This document shows positions 51,610 through 62,799 of a DNA stretch of 64,000 nucleotides, piece by piece. Both the position numbers and the translations under genes were made by a program. Within the stretch, counting starts at the first letter, position 1. Every line of letters begins with the position of its first letter. The notes beneath the pieces are model-generated. The model worked only from the letters and a program-made list of their open reading frames with translations, was not told where the DNA came from and made no database searches. The stretch is from Beroe forskalii. Lineage: Eukaryota; Ctenophora; Nuda; Beroida; Beroidae. The stretch covers positions 558,001 through 622,000 of the forward strand of contig WFMF01000053.1 in assembly GCA_011033025.1 (NCBI GenBank). Direction: 5' to 3'.

Positions 51610-52047
51610 CTGAAGTCAAAATTCATATTAGTTTAGTGAAATTAACTGGCAATGTCAACCATATCTTTCACGCCATGATACACCGATACGCCATACATTA
51701 GGTTTTTTAATGAAATACTTGCTTAATTTATACATCTTTGTTTCCAGCATATGCTTCAGTTATACATGATTTTTATATTAGGTATCCTGGCACGTAAGAG
51801 CCCGACATTTCCTGACGGAGTTCTGCAAAACCCGACATATTTTGTCAACAACCCGACCGAAACCCGACCGAAACCCGACAAAAACCAGACCAAAACCCGT
51901 CCAAAACCTGCCGTCGGGCTCTTACGTGTCAGGATACCTTATATTGCATTGTTAAGATTGATGTGTACAAGTTCAGTCAGAAATGTTTACACCTACTAAA
52001 GATACCTGCAAGAGATACCGTGCCCGAGTTATGAAAGCGGCACTCAC

Positions 52048-52146
52048 TGTTGCAGTTCCCGGGGACTCAACTGTCAGGAACGAAACATCCATGACTTTGT
52101 CGAGCCCCGTGTCTCTTATTAAGTTTCCGTGAATGTGCAGCAGGAC
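52048..52146 (-). CDS. Sixth exon of the FEN-like gene
   Basis: 33 codons, phase 0 to 0, acceptor ttcactcag, donor ACA|gtgagt. It encodes VLLHIHGNLIRDTGLDKVMD, continuing the helix begun by LHIEQ. Confidence 0.68.
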
Positions 52147-52340
52147 CTGAGTGAAACAAACATGTTCACATGATCATCAAAATTCTTAAAGCCTCAATCC
52201 CGTCGTACAGGAGTGTACAGCTACAGTTACAGTGCAAATACATTGTATTTGTGAAGTAGATTTTGCTTCAATAAAGCAACGAATCAACGGTAAGATAAAG
52301 TGGCTTAAAATGGCACTCCTTATGAGATGTGAGAAAATAC

Positions 52341-52888
52341 CTGTTCAATATGTAGTGGACCAAGGATTGAAAAAATGGAACGTTGAAGGTCAGGGTTTTG
52401 GAACGCAAGTATCTTTTGGGAAGCATAAAGAGGTTGATCAGAAGCTATGAAAGTTAGGCCTTGGGATGGGTTTAAAAGTTCTGTCAATTTTTCGAACAGA
52501 TGAATCACATGACCTTGGACTTTTGGTGAATTAGGAGCTTCTTCTATGAGGGGAAGAAGGGCAGAAACTGTCTTCTGTGGAGGTGTCGTTTTATTTTTCA
52601 CCGCAAAGTATGGTATGCAGGAAACTGGATTTTGGAGTTCAGGAACAACTGGACGTTGGAGGGACTCGTGAATATAATTCAGCCATGAGTACATCTCTCG
52701 AACACCCAGCTTAGTGTCTGCCTCATGACCTAAAATTGTCTGCCCATCTAATTCAACATCCGGATAGAAGTAGTCTCCTCCGACTGTCAACTCTGTGTCA
52801 AATGGAACAACAAATTCTGTTAGGTCGTATTCGAACTCCAGATCCAATTCTTGGAGAGGTGGTATAGGAACTTTTTCACCCAATTTTC
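52341..52888 (-). CDS. Fifth exon of the FEN-like gene
   Basis: Acceptor ttttctcag at 52889. Its phase-1 entry makes a Gly codon with the previous exon. The donor is CAG|gtattt. It contains KVPIPPLQELDLEFEYDL, then IASDQPLYASQKILAF and SILGPLHIEQ at the donor; SDQPLY and GPLHIE are family signatures. The in-frame ATG at 52904 lies in the intron just upstream and is unlikely to be the start. Confidence 0.7.
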
Positions 52889-52919
52889 CTGAGAAAAGAT
52901 TCATAACTATGCAGCTCTT

Positions 52920-53735
52920 GATTTACACGGGAAAATACGACCAGAAACACTCAATAATGGGATAATATGATAATAGGATAATTCAGGAATCGATACACTT
53001 AAAAGTTTACTTCATAGTAAGTCAGCATCCCACTCAAAAATTGGAATCAAAAAAGGTCAAATGATACGCCCAGGTCAATATCATATTGAGTTGGTCGTTC
53101 TCAGAACTAGTCTTGGTCTAAGTGATTAAATTTTTTGATGAATTAATTTTACCATAGGTTTTGTGAGGGGTGAGCAAACTGAAATGAAGGTCAATGAACG
53201 CCCACTTGAAATAAAATATGAATCGTGATATCACAAATCATATCACAAACGTAGCACAGTGTGAAAGGGAAATGGATTCCCGACACTGTAGCATAGAGGA
53301 GAGCTCATTCATATCTTATTTTAGCAGCACTGGAAGAGCAACGGGGTGGTTATAGTTATATGATATTAAAACCCCGATTTAACATAGTGAATAACGTCAT
53401 TTTGCCCGCCTATTTATTCACTATTCAGGGTGCTATATACTCATAGTAACTCAGTGACAGTAGGAGAGACTTTAAACACTGCGAATTACGAATGATTCTC
53501 TGTAGCCCGTTTTCATTGCACTGTTTCTATATTTTATACTCTTTAATGCAAATATGAACAAAAATGATTTTTGAAAAACCAAATTATTTTTGGTATGTTT
53601 TGGTCGTTCTCATTGGTCTGTCGGTGTACAACGATATTGACCTAGGATGATACGTCCATGTGACATTGTACAGATTAAAAGTTTTTTACTTTTGTTGTAA
53701 AGGATGAGATTGGAATAGAGTCTTTAACATATCAA
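52920..53735. other. Intron sequence, nothing recognised
   Basis: Lies inside the 2.1-kb intron of the FEN-like gene. AT-rich, no repeat family recognised. Confidence 0.4.
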
Positions 53736-53890
53736 CAAGAATTGCGCCTGCCGGCGTATTTCTTGAGCCCGTTTTTCCCGTATGCAGGCGCTTAATTTCC
53801 TGTTCCCTGGGGCTTGGTACACAAACACGCCGTCATTTGATCTACGACCATTGTCCGTCTTATTTACTGACATAGTGAGTTGACTATAAA
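53736..53890 (-). repeat. GC-hairpin element, copy 7 (long form)
   Basis: Homologous to 18787-18938 from GTCAACTCA to AATTCTTG, with several substitutions. The stem is GCGCCTGC/GCAGGCGC. Confidence 0.75.
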
Positions 53891-54879
53891 CTTATATGAC
53901 CTCCAAAATCAAGGTACAATCGCGTTTGTACACCGACGAGAATTGAGAGAAAGAGGTTTTCTTTAATAGAAATAAGAGTTATCTTAAATAATTTTCCGTG
54001 ATAAAACGCTTCTTCTATCAACCTCAAGTGTCACATGATAGTCACAACTCACATCACAATACTAACATCATTGAATAAGTTTCATTAAATATTCCTTGTT
54101 ATGCACGGGCGCTATATAGTACATTTCCTTCTACAAATTTGAATTAACGCGCAGATCTGAATATCACGTGGGCGATTTCGTTTCACGTGCCAAATGTTTG
54201 CGCGCGCGTTCCCGCCATTTCATAGAACTCTTTCAAGATTTGTTTAGTTGCGCGCTGTTGAGAGTTTCATAACTTTGATCAACATTTCGTTACGCGTTAC
54301 ATTTCTTTGTGTGGTGTTGCAGATATCAAACCATTGTAATGTTCGATATTATTATTGCCCCGCCTTGATAATTTCAAGATTGAGATACACAGTATGATTA
54401 CTGACCAAGATAGAAGATTCAGATATATCATTATTATCAATCACGAACCGAGACAAACTCGAACATGTTTTTACTTTTCTCAAGTCAATTCTTTAGATCA
54501 TTCGTTACTGATTGCAAATACTGCCCATTATAAATTGGCCAGTGCCCCGCTATAAACATAGCCAAATGACTGTGTGATTGAAATCAAATCAATTATTTGA
54601 TTGATTCCGTGAAAATTGATATTGTTTTGATTTGATGATTAAATAATTGTAGAATTTTGAAAAAAGAATTTACCGAGCATTGAACTCAAATACCTACTAA
54701 GCAGCCCAGTTAGCTAGCTGTAGCCCACAATGCAAAGGATGCCACTACACCAAGCTACTCTGACGCGAGTGATATTATAAAAAGGCAGTTGGATGCATGA
54801 AAATGGAGCATACGACGACGACGACCAACTTTTGTCGCGCGCAGCACACCACCTATTTCAGATTTAACAGTACGCGTAA

Positions 54880-54985
54880 AGGTAGTATACACACAACCCC
54901 AAAATACACGATCTCTGCTAACCTATTCTCAATGCCTTTTTGTAAAACAAAAACGCGATTGGGAACAGGAAAAAATCATCATTGA
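54880..54985 (+). repeat. Partial copy of the 13100/51250 repeat
   Basis: It contains CACGATCTCTGCTAACC and GCCTTTTTGTAAAACAAAAA. The minisatellite part is absent. Confidence 0.6.
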
Positions 54986-55020
54986 ACTGTATTGAATTAC
55001 CAACTGCTATATAATGGCAC

Positions 55021-55354
55021 CTGGACGAGGTTGCTGATAAACTGACAGGCTTATTCCGTGGAAATGACCACCAGTAGTGTTGCGGGCGTGTTTATCAACA
55101 TTGTCCACAGCGCATATTAGCGTGATTCCCTGGAGCATGTTGAAAGGTACGAGTGCACCCCTCCGTTTGAAGTAGGCAATCGCTCTCTGGACAAGCTGCA
55201 AGACAATCTCCCTCACCCTGTTGTATGGGAGAGCGATACCCTTGGAGTGAAGAAAATCAATGATTGTTCTACTCTTGACGGTCATATAAAGCTTGAGGGT
55301 AATGAATTGCATTGTAGGTGTTTCCTTGTGCTTTGCCGACCTTCGGTGAGTTGT
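55021..55354 (-). CDS. Fourth exon of the FEN-like gene (DNxD-HG core)
   Basis: Acceptor ccttttcag, donor CCAG|gtgcca. It encodes KLYMTVKSRTIIDFLHSKGI, LPYNRVREIVLQLV and CAVDNVDKHARNTTGGHFHG. The last motif is the most recognisable signature of this uncharacterised family (A-V/I-D-N-x-D ... T-T ... F-H-G). Confidence 0.7.
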
Positions 55355-55529
55355 CTGAAAAGGATATAAATGAGTAAATGTAATCTAGGTAAATTTGTAA
55401 GTCATGAATATATATTTGGCCGTGTTTATCAAGTGAAGCGTATTAGTGAGCCGTCAAGTGAGCTCCCAAAGTTGCTTTGCCAGTTTTTTGTGTAATATTT
55501 CACAGATATAAAAAATGACTTATGAATAC

Positions 55530-56015
55530 CTTGGCTGTCTTCGAGATCCTGACCCTGGAATTGTAAATCATGATAGAAGAAAGTACATTCGAAATCCGAT
55601 CTCCATTCGCTTGAGAGCCATAAAGAATGGTCCCAACTGCCTTATCGATGGAAGCAGGTTTCGGTGGCCCAGTCAGCAGACCAGTAGAACGATATTCAAC
55701 TACGTCGTTATGTATCTCGCACAGATCAGGCAATTGATTATTACCAGTCGAGTTCTGGTTACTATTTTCATCTGATGGCTGAACCCTGCGCCGTTTTCTT
55801 GACACATATTGGTCAGAGGTGTTTACATGGTGCCTTTTCCGTGCTGCTGAAATGCGCTGCTTACAGGCAGAGTGATAATAACAGTTGCGCGTGGTGCTGC
55901 GTGTAAGACCCTCTTTATCCAGCAGATCAGGTCTGTTGGATTTCATCCACTGCATATTGTCTATGATCTGCAGCTTAGTAGTCTCCTCGCATTTTCTCAA
56001 CTTCCTATCAGAGCA
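55530..56015 (-). CDS. Third exon of the FEN-like gene
   Basis: 162 codons, acceptor ctttttcag, donor AAG|gtattc. The peptide includes KCEETTKLQIIDNMQWMK and NCYYHSACKQRISAA, then a basic, Ser/Asn-rich linker (VSRKRRRVQPSDENSNQNST) and DKAVGTILYGSQANGDRIS. Phases agree on both sides. Confidence 0.65.
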
Positions 56016-56149
56016 CTGAAAAAGAACTTTGCTAAAGAAAAATTGTACAGGTCTGATTTTAGAACGCTTTCATTGTCAGCATTTGACAGCTTTTGGAAAT
56101 AACACCACCTGTCAATTATACATTGAATATAATAGATTTGAATACTCAC

Positions 56150-56236
56150 ATCTCTCTGACAGATCATACATTTATCAAAGTTGAAAGATACATCAGTAAC
56201 AACCCCTACACCGACTTTGTCCAAAATCTCCGAAAC
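56150..56236 (-). CDS. Second exon of the FEN-like gene
   Basis: 29 codons, phase 0 to 0, with acceptor ttggacag and donor GAT|gtgagt. It encodes VSEILDKVGVGVVTDVSFNF then DKCMICQRD, contributing a CxxC pair that likely pairs with the Cys/His in the next exon. Confidence 0.62.
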
Positions 56237-56289
56237 CTGTCCAAGGACTTATTAAGAAAAGACTTTTGTCCTGTAGTAAGGGAATCGTT

Positions 56290-58875
56290 CGGAGTGCCTG
56301 CAAAAAAATTCATAACAAAGGTTTTAGTGGTTCAATCGACTCCAATAGGTGTCTAGAGCCACCAAAAAAATTGATTCAAATTTTCGACTTCCGGAAACCT
56401 CAGGGTGGCCACGCCTTTTTGACCATTAGAACTTTTATGAAAAATTGCTAAACATTGATTCAAAAGCAACTAGGGCATGATTATACTCTAACCCCATGTT
56501 TTTTGGCACGAGAAATCGTTTAGAACCAATATCCAGGTCCTAAAACCAATATTTTGGCCATTATTGGCTACGCCCACTTTTTGTCATCAAAATTATAATG
56601 CGAAAATTTGAATTTTCTATGGTTCCAACTAGAGCATGATTATACTAGAATCCTAGGTATTTTGGCACGAGAAATCGTTTAGAACCAATATCTCAGTCCT
56701 AAAACCAATATTTTGGCCAATACGGGCCACGCCCACTTTTGGCATATGAATAATGGTCGAAAATCTGAAGTTTTCATATTGTTTTTCAAATAGGGCATGA
56801 TTATACTCGAATCCTAGGTATTTTGGCACGAAAAATCATAAATTAGAACCAATATCTGGGTCCTAAAACCAATATTTTGGCCATTATGGGCCACGCCCAC
56901 TTTTTGTCATCAATACTATGGCCGAAAATCTAAAGTTTTCATATGGCTTCAACTAGGGCATGATTGTACTCGGAATCCTAGGTATTTTGGCACGAGAAAT
57001 CGATTAAAGAACTTTTCAAAACGCTAAAACCAATATTTTGGACATTTGGACCTCACCCACCTTTTGTCATAAAGTGTATGGCCGAACATCTGAAGTATTC
57101 ATAAAATGGGTTCAACTAGGGCATGATTATACTAGAATTTTAGTTTTTTGACTAAGTCGATAAAAGCAATTTTGTAAACTAAAAGCAATTTTATGGGTAT
57201 TCTGAGCATTTTGGATTATGATCAATTTTGGCAGAAGAGTAATATCAAATTACCAAAAAAAATTGAAAAAAGAGGATCATTATACTCTAAACCTGTGTTT
57301 TTAACATTAAAAATAAAAATCGATTTAATCTATTATCTTCACTCTAAAATAAAAATCTAGACTATATTATGTGACTTTATGATCGTTCATAAGTTTGGAC
57401 TATTTAGTTAAATTTTCCCAGCTGTCCCTCCTCCCCCTTCCAGTTTAAGTCCTCTATTCCGACTATTTAGCTGAATCTGTGTCAGCTGTCCCTCCATCCC
57501 AATTCAATTCATTGGTCTCCAAGGAGCTTGATGGTGGGCAGTGCTGAACTTAATCTAACTCGTCTGCCCAGCCATGAGGGAAAAGATATGGCAGTTCAGT
57601 TGCTTTCCATTTCCGAAATCTTGAAGGAACCAACACTGTCAGTAATAATTGTACTTGGTGGTGAAGGTCATGGAGAAACTCTTTTTCTTGATGTCGTTCC
57701 TCTTGGAAGACGTTGATCTCTACTTCCCTGGTTAGGTGTGGCAAAAGGGGACTGGTGAGGGCTCCGTCTGTGAAGGTGATCCGAGCCTTGCATGTCTTCT
57801 GTTCCCTTCTGCTGTAGGTTTTGTTGTTAGTAACCTTTCTTTATTATATATTTTGAAGCCCTGAGGCGTAGCTAAGAAGCGACACTTCATACTGTTCAGT
57901 GCATGGTGTATCGTTTGATACAGTGCAGATATCTTTGTTACTTATTTATGATTGCTATAATCTAAATGGGACGAATGTAACAAAAGGTGATGTACTTGAT
58001 TTGATGGTAAAATTTCGTCAGTGATTGATGTTGATACTTGATAGGGGTAAACTGTTGCTAATGAAAAATGAAACATGTCGCAACATTACGTGATGAACTC
58101 TGATCAGGTGTGATCAGACGACACAGGGTCATCTTTTTTAAATTTTGGTTGGCCAGAACAGGGATCATTGTTGAAAGAGGGAACACGGTTTTGATCCATT
58201 GGCAAAGCGGAAATTACCCTAGGGAGATTTCCCTATACTGAGGAACATTAGGTCAGATTTACATATTGCCCCAGTGATAAAAGTGGGCGTGGCCCAAAAT
58301 GGGGGTTTTTGGGTTTTTAAAAAAACTTGGCTATACATTTTTTGGCCCAAAATAACATCTGGTTAGGAGTAAATCATGCCCTTGTTAGAACCATATTAAA
58401 ACTTTAGATTTTCGGCCATAATTTTGATGACCAAAAGTGGGTTGTGGTCCAAAATGTCAAAATATTGGTTTTAGCGTTTGGAAGTTGCTTTTAATCAGTT
58501 TTCGTGCCAAAATACCTATGATTCGAGTATAATCCTTGCTTCTTTGAAACCGCCATAGAAACTGGATTTTCAAATATAATTCGCCGCCTTTCAAAAAGTG
58601 GGCGTGGCCCGTAATGGCCAAAATATTGGTTTAGGACTCCAGATGTGGTTCTAACGATTTCTCGTGCCAAAATACCTAGGATTCGAGTATAATCATGCTC
58701 TAGTTGCTTTGAATCAATGTTTAGCAATTTTTCATATAGTTCCCACAGATGTAAAGGCTGTATTGCCTGGGTTTCGGAGTCAATTTGAATCAATTTTTTG
58801 GTGGCTCTGAACTTCCCTATTGAGGTCGAGTGCAGACCACCAGAGCCTTTGTTATGAATTTTTTTGCAGATACCT
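56290..58875. mobile_element. Large foldback element with internal tandem repeats
   Basis: The left arm (56290-57190) starts GCCTGCAAAAAAATTCATAA. The right arm (58260-58875) ends TTATGAATTTTTTTGCAG. Each arm carries units of about 165 bp with CCACGCCCACTTTT and CCTAGGTATTTTGGCACGA, inverted relative to one another. The centre (57200-58250) has no recognised gene. It lies in an intron of the minus-strand gene. Confidence 0.78.
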
Positions 58876-59053
58876 TATCTATATCAAAATGATTCCCTTA
58901 CTACTGAGATATATTTCATAAAGGAAACTAGGTAAAATGCAGTGCAGGGAAGGAAAAATGTTACAAAATTGAACAGCATAAGGACTTCGGGAGTTGGAAA
59001 ATTAGCTGGCTACTTCGTTTATGGTCATCAGCGAGTTAAAGAAATTGTTCAAC

Positions 59054-59265
59054 CTTCATTTTCGTTGAGGAAACCAGATTTTGAAGATCTTGTAGTTGTT
59101 TGCAGCACTCACTACACAATAATCCCTGGTTGAATGTCAGAGGATGCTTGTACTGTGTAAAAGTCCTCCTCACTGTTTGCGCGGAAGTACTGTTCTTGAC
59201 GCTGTCTTTGTGCACAACAACCGGCCATGTTTCGGGCCCAAACGTTTTTCCACAAACTGAACAAC
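59054..59265 (-). CDS. N-terminal zinc-site exon of the FEN-like gene
   Basis: The acceptor is attgcag (59268-59266). The donor is AAG|gttgaa. It encodes GCSVCGKTFGPETWPVVV and later LLCSECCKQLQDLQNLV: two CxxC pairs about 45 residues apart, as in ZAD-like N-terminal domains. It ends in phase 0, matching the next exon at 56236. The first exon of the gene was not found. Confidence 0.6.
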
Positions 59266-59349
59266 CTGCAATAAACGTGGACTATTACAAGGAAAATTAA
59301 AAAAAATGAAGTATGATGATTCATTGAAAAATCCCGAGTAAAATGTTTG

Positions 59350-60530
59350 TCTCCAACATTCAGTAGGCTAGCTTTGAACTTGCATCACATAATGTTCACA
59401 TTCAATTAAAAAAATTAACAATCCTTATTCAAAAACTTACCAATACGTCCGTTTAGAATAGCCTCACGGTCAATTCCTGGAAATAAGCCTTCATGGGTAC
59501 GAATTCAAAGTCATTACTATACATGACATATTTATAGTGGACTAAGTTGCGACAACCGAAATTTTGGCGATCCGAAAATATGACGAAATCCTACCAGTAC
59601 TATCATATTTTGAAATTCTGAACATAACGTAAAATCAAGGTATTTTCACCATTTAAAATTTTTAAATTGTTAGAGTGCGGTATAAATATGTCTTGTAAAG
59701 TAATCATGATCCAAACAATCAGAATTTCAAACTTACTTTTCAAATGTCAACATAAATCCAATTATTACTATCACATTATACTCTTATGTATTATGTATGA
59801 TTATATAACTTATTGGTTGTCTCCATTTTGAACTTTTTCAAATGAAAGATGGTAAATTTCTATACGGAGATTATTTTAACAATTCTGGATGCAACTTTTA
59901 CATCTTGATTAAGCTCAGATTCCTTTAAAGCTTTCCAATAACTTTTTTGGAGGGAAATTTTTCAAATGCAGGGGACTCATCAATTCAAAAGGGATGGTTT
60001 TCAAGTAGGATGAGCTGAAAGAAGCATATTTCTTATTACATTTACAATCTAAAAAAAAAATACATCAAACAAAGTTTTGGTTAGAATCATAAGGGAAAGG
60101 GTTTTTCATAAACAAAATGCTCTATCATTTGAAATGAAAATAAATTTATCATTTAAAATTTTGCAAAATTGAATTTATTATCACAGTCATTTTTAATTTT
60201 TATAATACTCTTTAGGTTTCCCTCTTAAAGACACAGAAATTTCGTTTTTGAGGAGGTTTCTAAAAAGAGAGCAGCAAAAAAGACAGAGTTGACTGGTAGG
60301 GGGGGGACATGAAATTTTCATCATGCATCAACAATCTTTTACCCCCTTTCCTCTTATTTGGGGGGCGTAATCTTTTAAATATCTCAATATCCTCATTTTC
60401 AAGTTTTCAAGAGCCCCTAAACCCCAAGTCTAACAGCTAAGTCTTGGGCGATTTGAACCATGTAATGTGTTCAATATTTACTGGAAAAGATATAAACATT
60501 ATTAGGTAAAAAGTATATATAATTTCATTG
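59350..60530. other. AT-rich stretch, no gene recognised
   Basis: Homopolymer-rich (runs of A and G near 60050 and 60300). It should include the upstream exons or promoter of the minus-strand gene, but none was identified. Confidence 0.45.
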
Positions 60531-60535
60531 AAATA

Positions 60536-60699
60536 CAGTAAAACTTCTATTTACCAGGCCAGGCTCCTTCGGGGAAGGACAAAGGCACAATAAACGGTAA
60601 ATAGCAAGGTGAATATCCTGATGAATTACATTAGTTTAATCATGAACCCGATATTTGGGGGTCAGGTAAATCCACGCACAGTAAATAGAGGTTTTGCTG
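60536..60699. mobile_element. Short pogo/Tigger-like MITE
   Basis: CAGTAAAACTTCTATTTACC at the left pairs with GTAAATAGAGGTTTTGCTG at the right. CAGT-x-x-AACCTC ends are typical of pogo/Tigger non-autonomous elements. It is flanked by TA on the left; the right TA is shifted by two bases. Confidence 0.6.
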
Positions 60700-61099
60700 T
60701 GTTATGATTTTCTGCATTTCAGAATTTAAAGATTACGATGATAAAAATACCTTGTGTGAATTTATTCCATTGAACAGCGATTTGTATTGAGTGAATATGA
60801 TGATATGTAGGGTGAATGGGATGCTATTTATTTCGTTCATTTCTGTGACATCATCATACAGTCATCTTCCGTTCCCTCATCACAAACCCCGACAAATATA
60901 AGGCAGATTAAGTTAATACTATCCTTTGTTGTTTGCTGTATAGTAGTAAGAGTTCATTTCATTTCAAGGATAACTTACTACCAAGATAAAAGTGATGGCA
61001 TCAATTAATTTTCATTTCATTCATTGAATTTATTTGCATCATGATAGATAAGAAGGTTTTTAGCTTGGTTGAAACATACCTACTTTTTAAACCCGCGGA

Positions 61100-61700
61100 G
61101 GGCGTTTAAAAACCCCAAATTAGCCCCCACCCTAAAAACCCTTTAAGAAACGGGTTTTCAGTTACTGCTGGTTACAACTGTCAGATAAGTGTGTTTTTTG
61201 TGTTAGGGGTGGGCCAGATATTGGGTGCGCTACTGGCGGATACTGGCCTAAAACAAATCGCCCTTTCCCCCAAGGTTTTATTTTTTTAAAAATTTTGCAA
61301 TCTTTTTAGGGCTTTCCTTTTAACCCTTTGGTTTTTTGTATCAGGGATGTCTGTATCATGGCATGTCTGTCTGGCATGTCTGTTACCCCAAAAATAAATA
61401 CCCTGGTACCGGTTTTGGGATGTCTGTACCCGGGAAATGTATGTACCCATTTATCCCATCCTGGAAAGGTCTTCCAAGGTATTCTGTTCATGGTTTTCTG
61501 TATCATAGGGGGGCCCTGTATCCTGGTTTGGTTTTGGGGGTTGTCTTTCACAGGGGGCTTATATGGCATGGCAAATTGGTGTGTCTGATCATGGAAGGTC
61601 TGTCCGGGGTTTTCTGTATTATGGTATCTCATCCGAATGTCTTTTCATGGTATGTTACCCCAAGTATGTCGGGGCTTCCCCCTTTCTCCAGGTAAAACCC
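61100..61700. repeat. Degenerate ATGTCTGTA-type repeat, homopolymer-inflated
   Basis: The words CATGTCTGT, TGTCTGTACC and TTCTGTATCATGG recur irregularly, with many runs of three to six C, G or A. The open frames here are not credible. It may be a poorly resolved satellite. Confidence 0.5.
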
Positions 61701-62579
61701 ACCCTTGGAGTGTGGGATTGCCTGTTGTGTTTTGTGGGGATTTCAACACGTGTGCCCACGCTCCCTTTTTACAATCTCATGAGTATGGTAGAATTCAAAA
61801 CTCTGACTTCACTTTATTAAGAATATCAGGTGATTGGGTCGAATTGAATCCTAATCGAACCTAAATATAATTCGATTTGTTTGTACCAGTCTTACATTTC
61901 ATTTATACTATTTCTATTTCTGGTAGATCAGTTAATCGTTTAAACTCCTTGTGTTACATAAGATTTGATGCTGGGAATATTATTAAACAAGGTTTATGTC
62001 ACATGGTATATACCCTCGGGATAAACATCTCGGACTGTGCACTCAGATTGTGGCATCATATATTAGCAGTTCTAAAACTATGATTCTATAGGTGAATATT
62101 TTGCTTTTTGATTTAAACCGATTTAAGAACAATGAATTGGACTGAGTCACCACATCAACTTATTTACCGGTTCAATAATGTATAACTAATTTGACTCCCC
62201 CTCTTTGGACTCTTGACACACACACTTAGCTCAAATGAAAAGCTCATTTATAGGTAATTAACTTTAATTTTCACGTTGAGATTAGATTAAACTCACTGAT
62301 GATTCAATGACTATTGAGTTTTGATTCATTAAAATACATTATGATAATCAATGATCATTGCTTCAAGGATTTGTTGTGGCCGATCCCATTTAGTGATAAT
62401 AATCTAAGGAGCTATTTAGACGCTTTTATTAGCTTCGGAGTGTTAATAACACAATGATGAGTTTGCTCTCTGGTGAAGTGAATGGAATAGATGAGGTCAT
62501 CCGCTTAATTTAAATGACGTTTAGAACGGTTTCGGGTTTAAAAAATATCAGTACCACCCGAGATAAAATGATAATGTAC

Positions 62580-62774
62580 CTCAACCAATCCCAAGAACTT
62601 ATCAAAGGACAGTTTATCTTGTGATAATTGACCCGAGCTCTGTAAGCAATATCTACGGAAAACTTTGACAAATGCAGTTCGGGGTAAGCTTTCCTGGCAC
62701 GAAAGCTTACAGTAAGCTTCCCCGTCTTTTATTTTAGAAATAGTTTGATTGAGGTTATGCTGTCTGTATACCAA
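62580..62774 (-). CDS. Orphan exon, unidentified
   Basis: 65 codons, phase 0 to 0, acceptor atacttcccag, donor GAG|gtacat. It encodes LVYRQHNLNQTISKIKDGEA, then CKLSCQESLPRTAFVKVFRR and LSFDKFLGLVE. The splice sites are good and the helical pattern looks coding. I do not recognise the domain. It may belong to a gene upstream on the minus strand outside the window. Confidence 0.5.
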
Positions 62775-62799
62775 CTGGGAAGTATCTGAAGTGAAAACT

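Larger units (their letters stand above)
48312..59265 (-). pseudogene. Multi-exon FEN1/XPG-like (PIN-fold) nuclease-family gene, interrupted
   Basis: Exons in transcript order: 59265-59054, 56236-56150, 56015-55530, 55354-55021, 52888-52341, 52146-52048, 51609-51452 and a last block 50355-48312. Phases agree from the first to the seventh. The protein has Cys-pair zinc sites at the N-terminus (CSVCGKTF, LCSECCKQ, KCMICQRD, YHSACKQR), a core with VDNVDKHARNTTGGHFHG, then SDQPLYA, LGPLHIEQ and HHNYARWVPVHL. The C-terminal acidic series is VVVVDLS, VVTDRYD, EADYRI, TGDTDVV and TGCDYT, in the order of FEN1/XPG metal ligands. It ends in a Cys-rich tail. From memory, related uncharacterised proteins recur in many copies in marine invertebrates, so it may be element-borne. 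Here a TAA stop at 48972-48974 and a hairpin element at 50356 break it. Confidence 0.72.

Noticed and set aside
52320..52904. Treating the ATG at 52904 as the start of a separate 194-residue gene
   Set aside because: An acceptor at 52889 joins the exon in phase to 55021-55354, and a gtattt donor at 52340 cuts the end, so it is an internal exon.
57528..57744. Opposed open frames on both strands at 57.5-57.7 kb
   Set aside because: No splice signals or recognised motifs; it is the centre of a foldback element.
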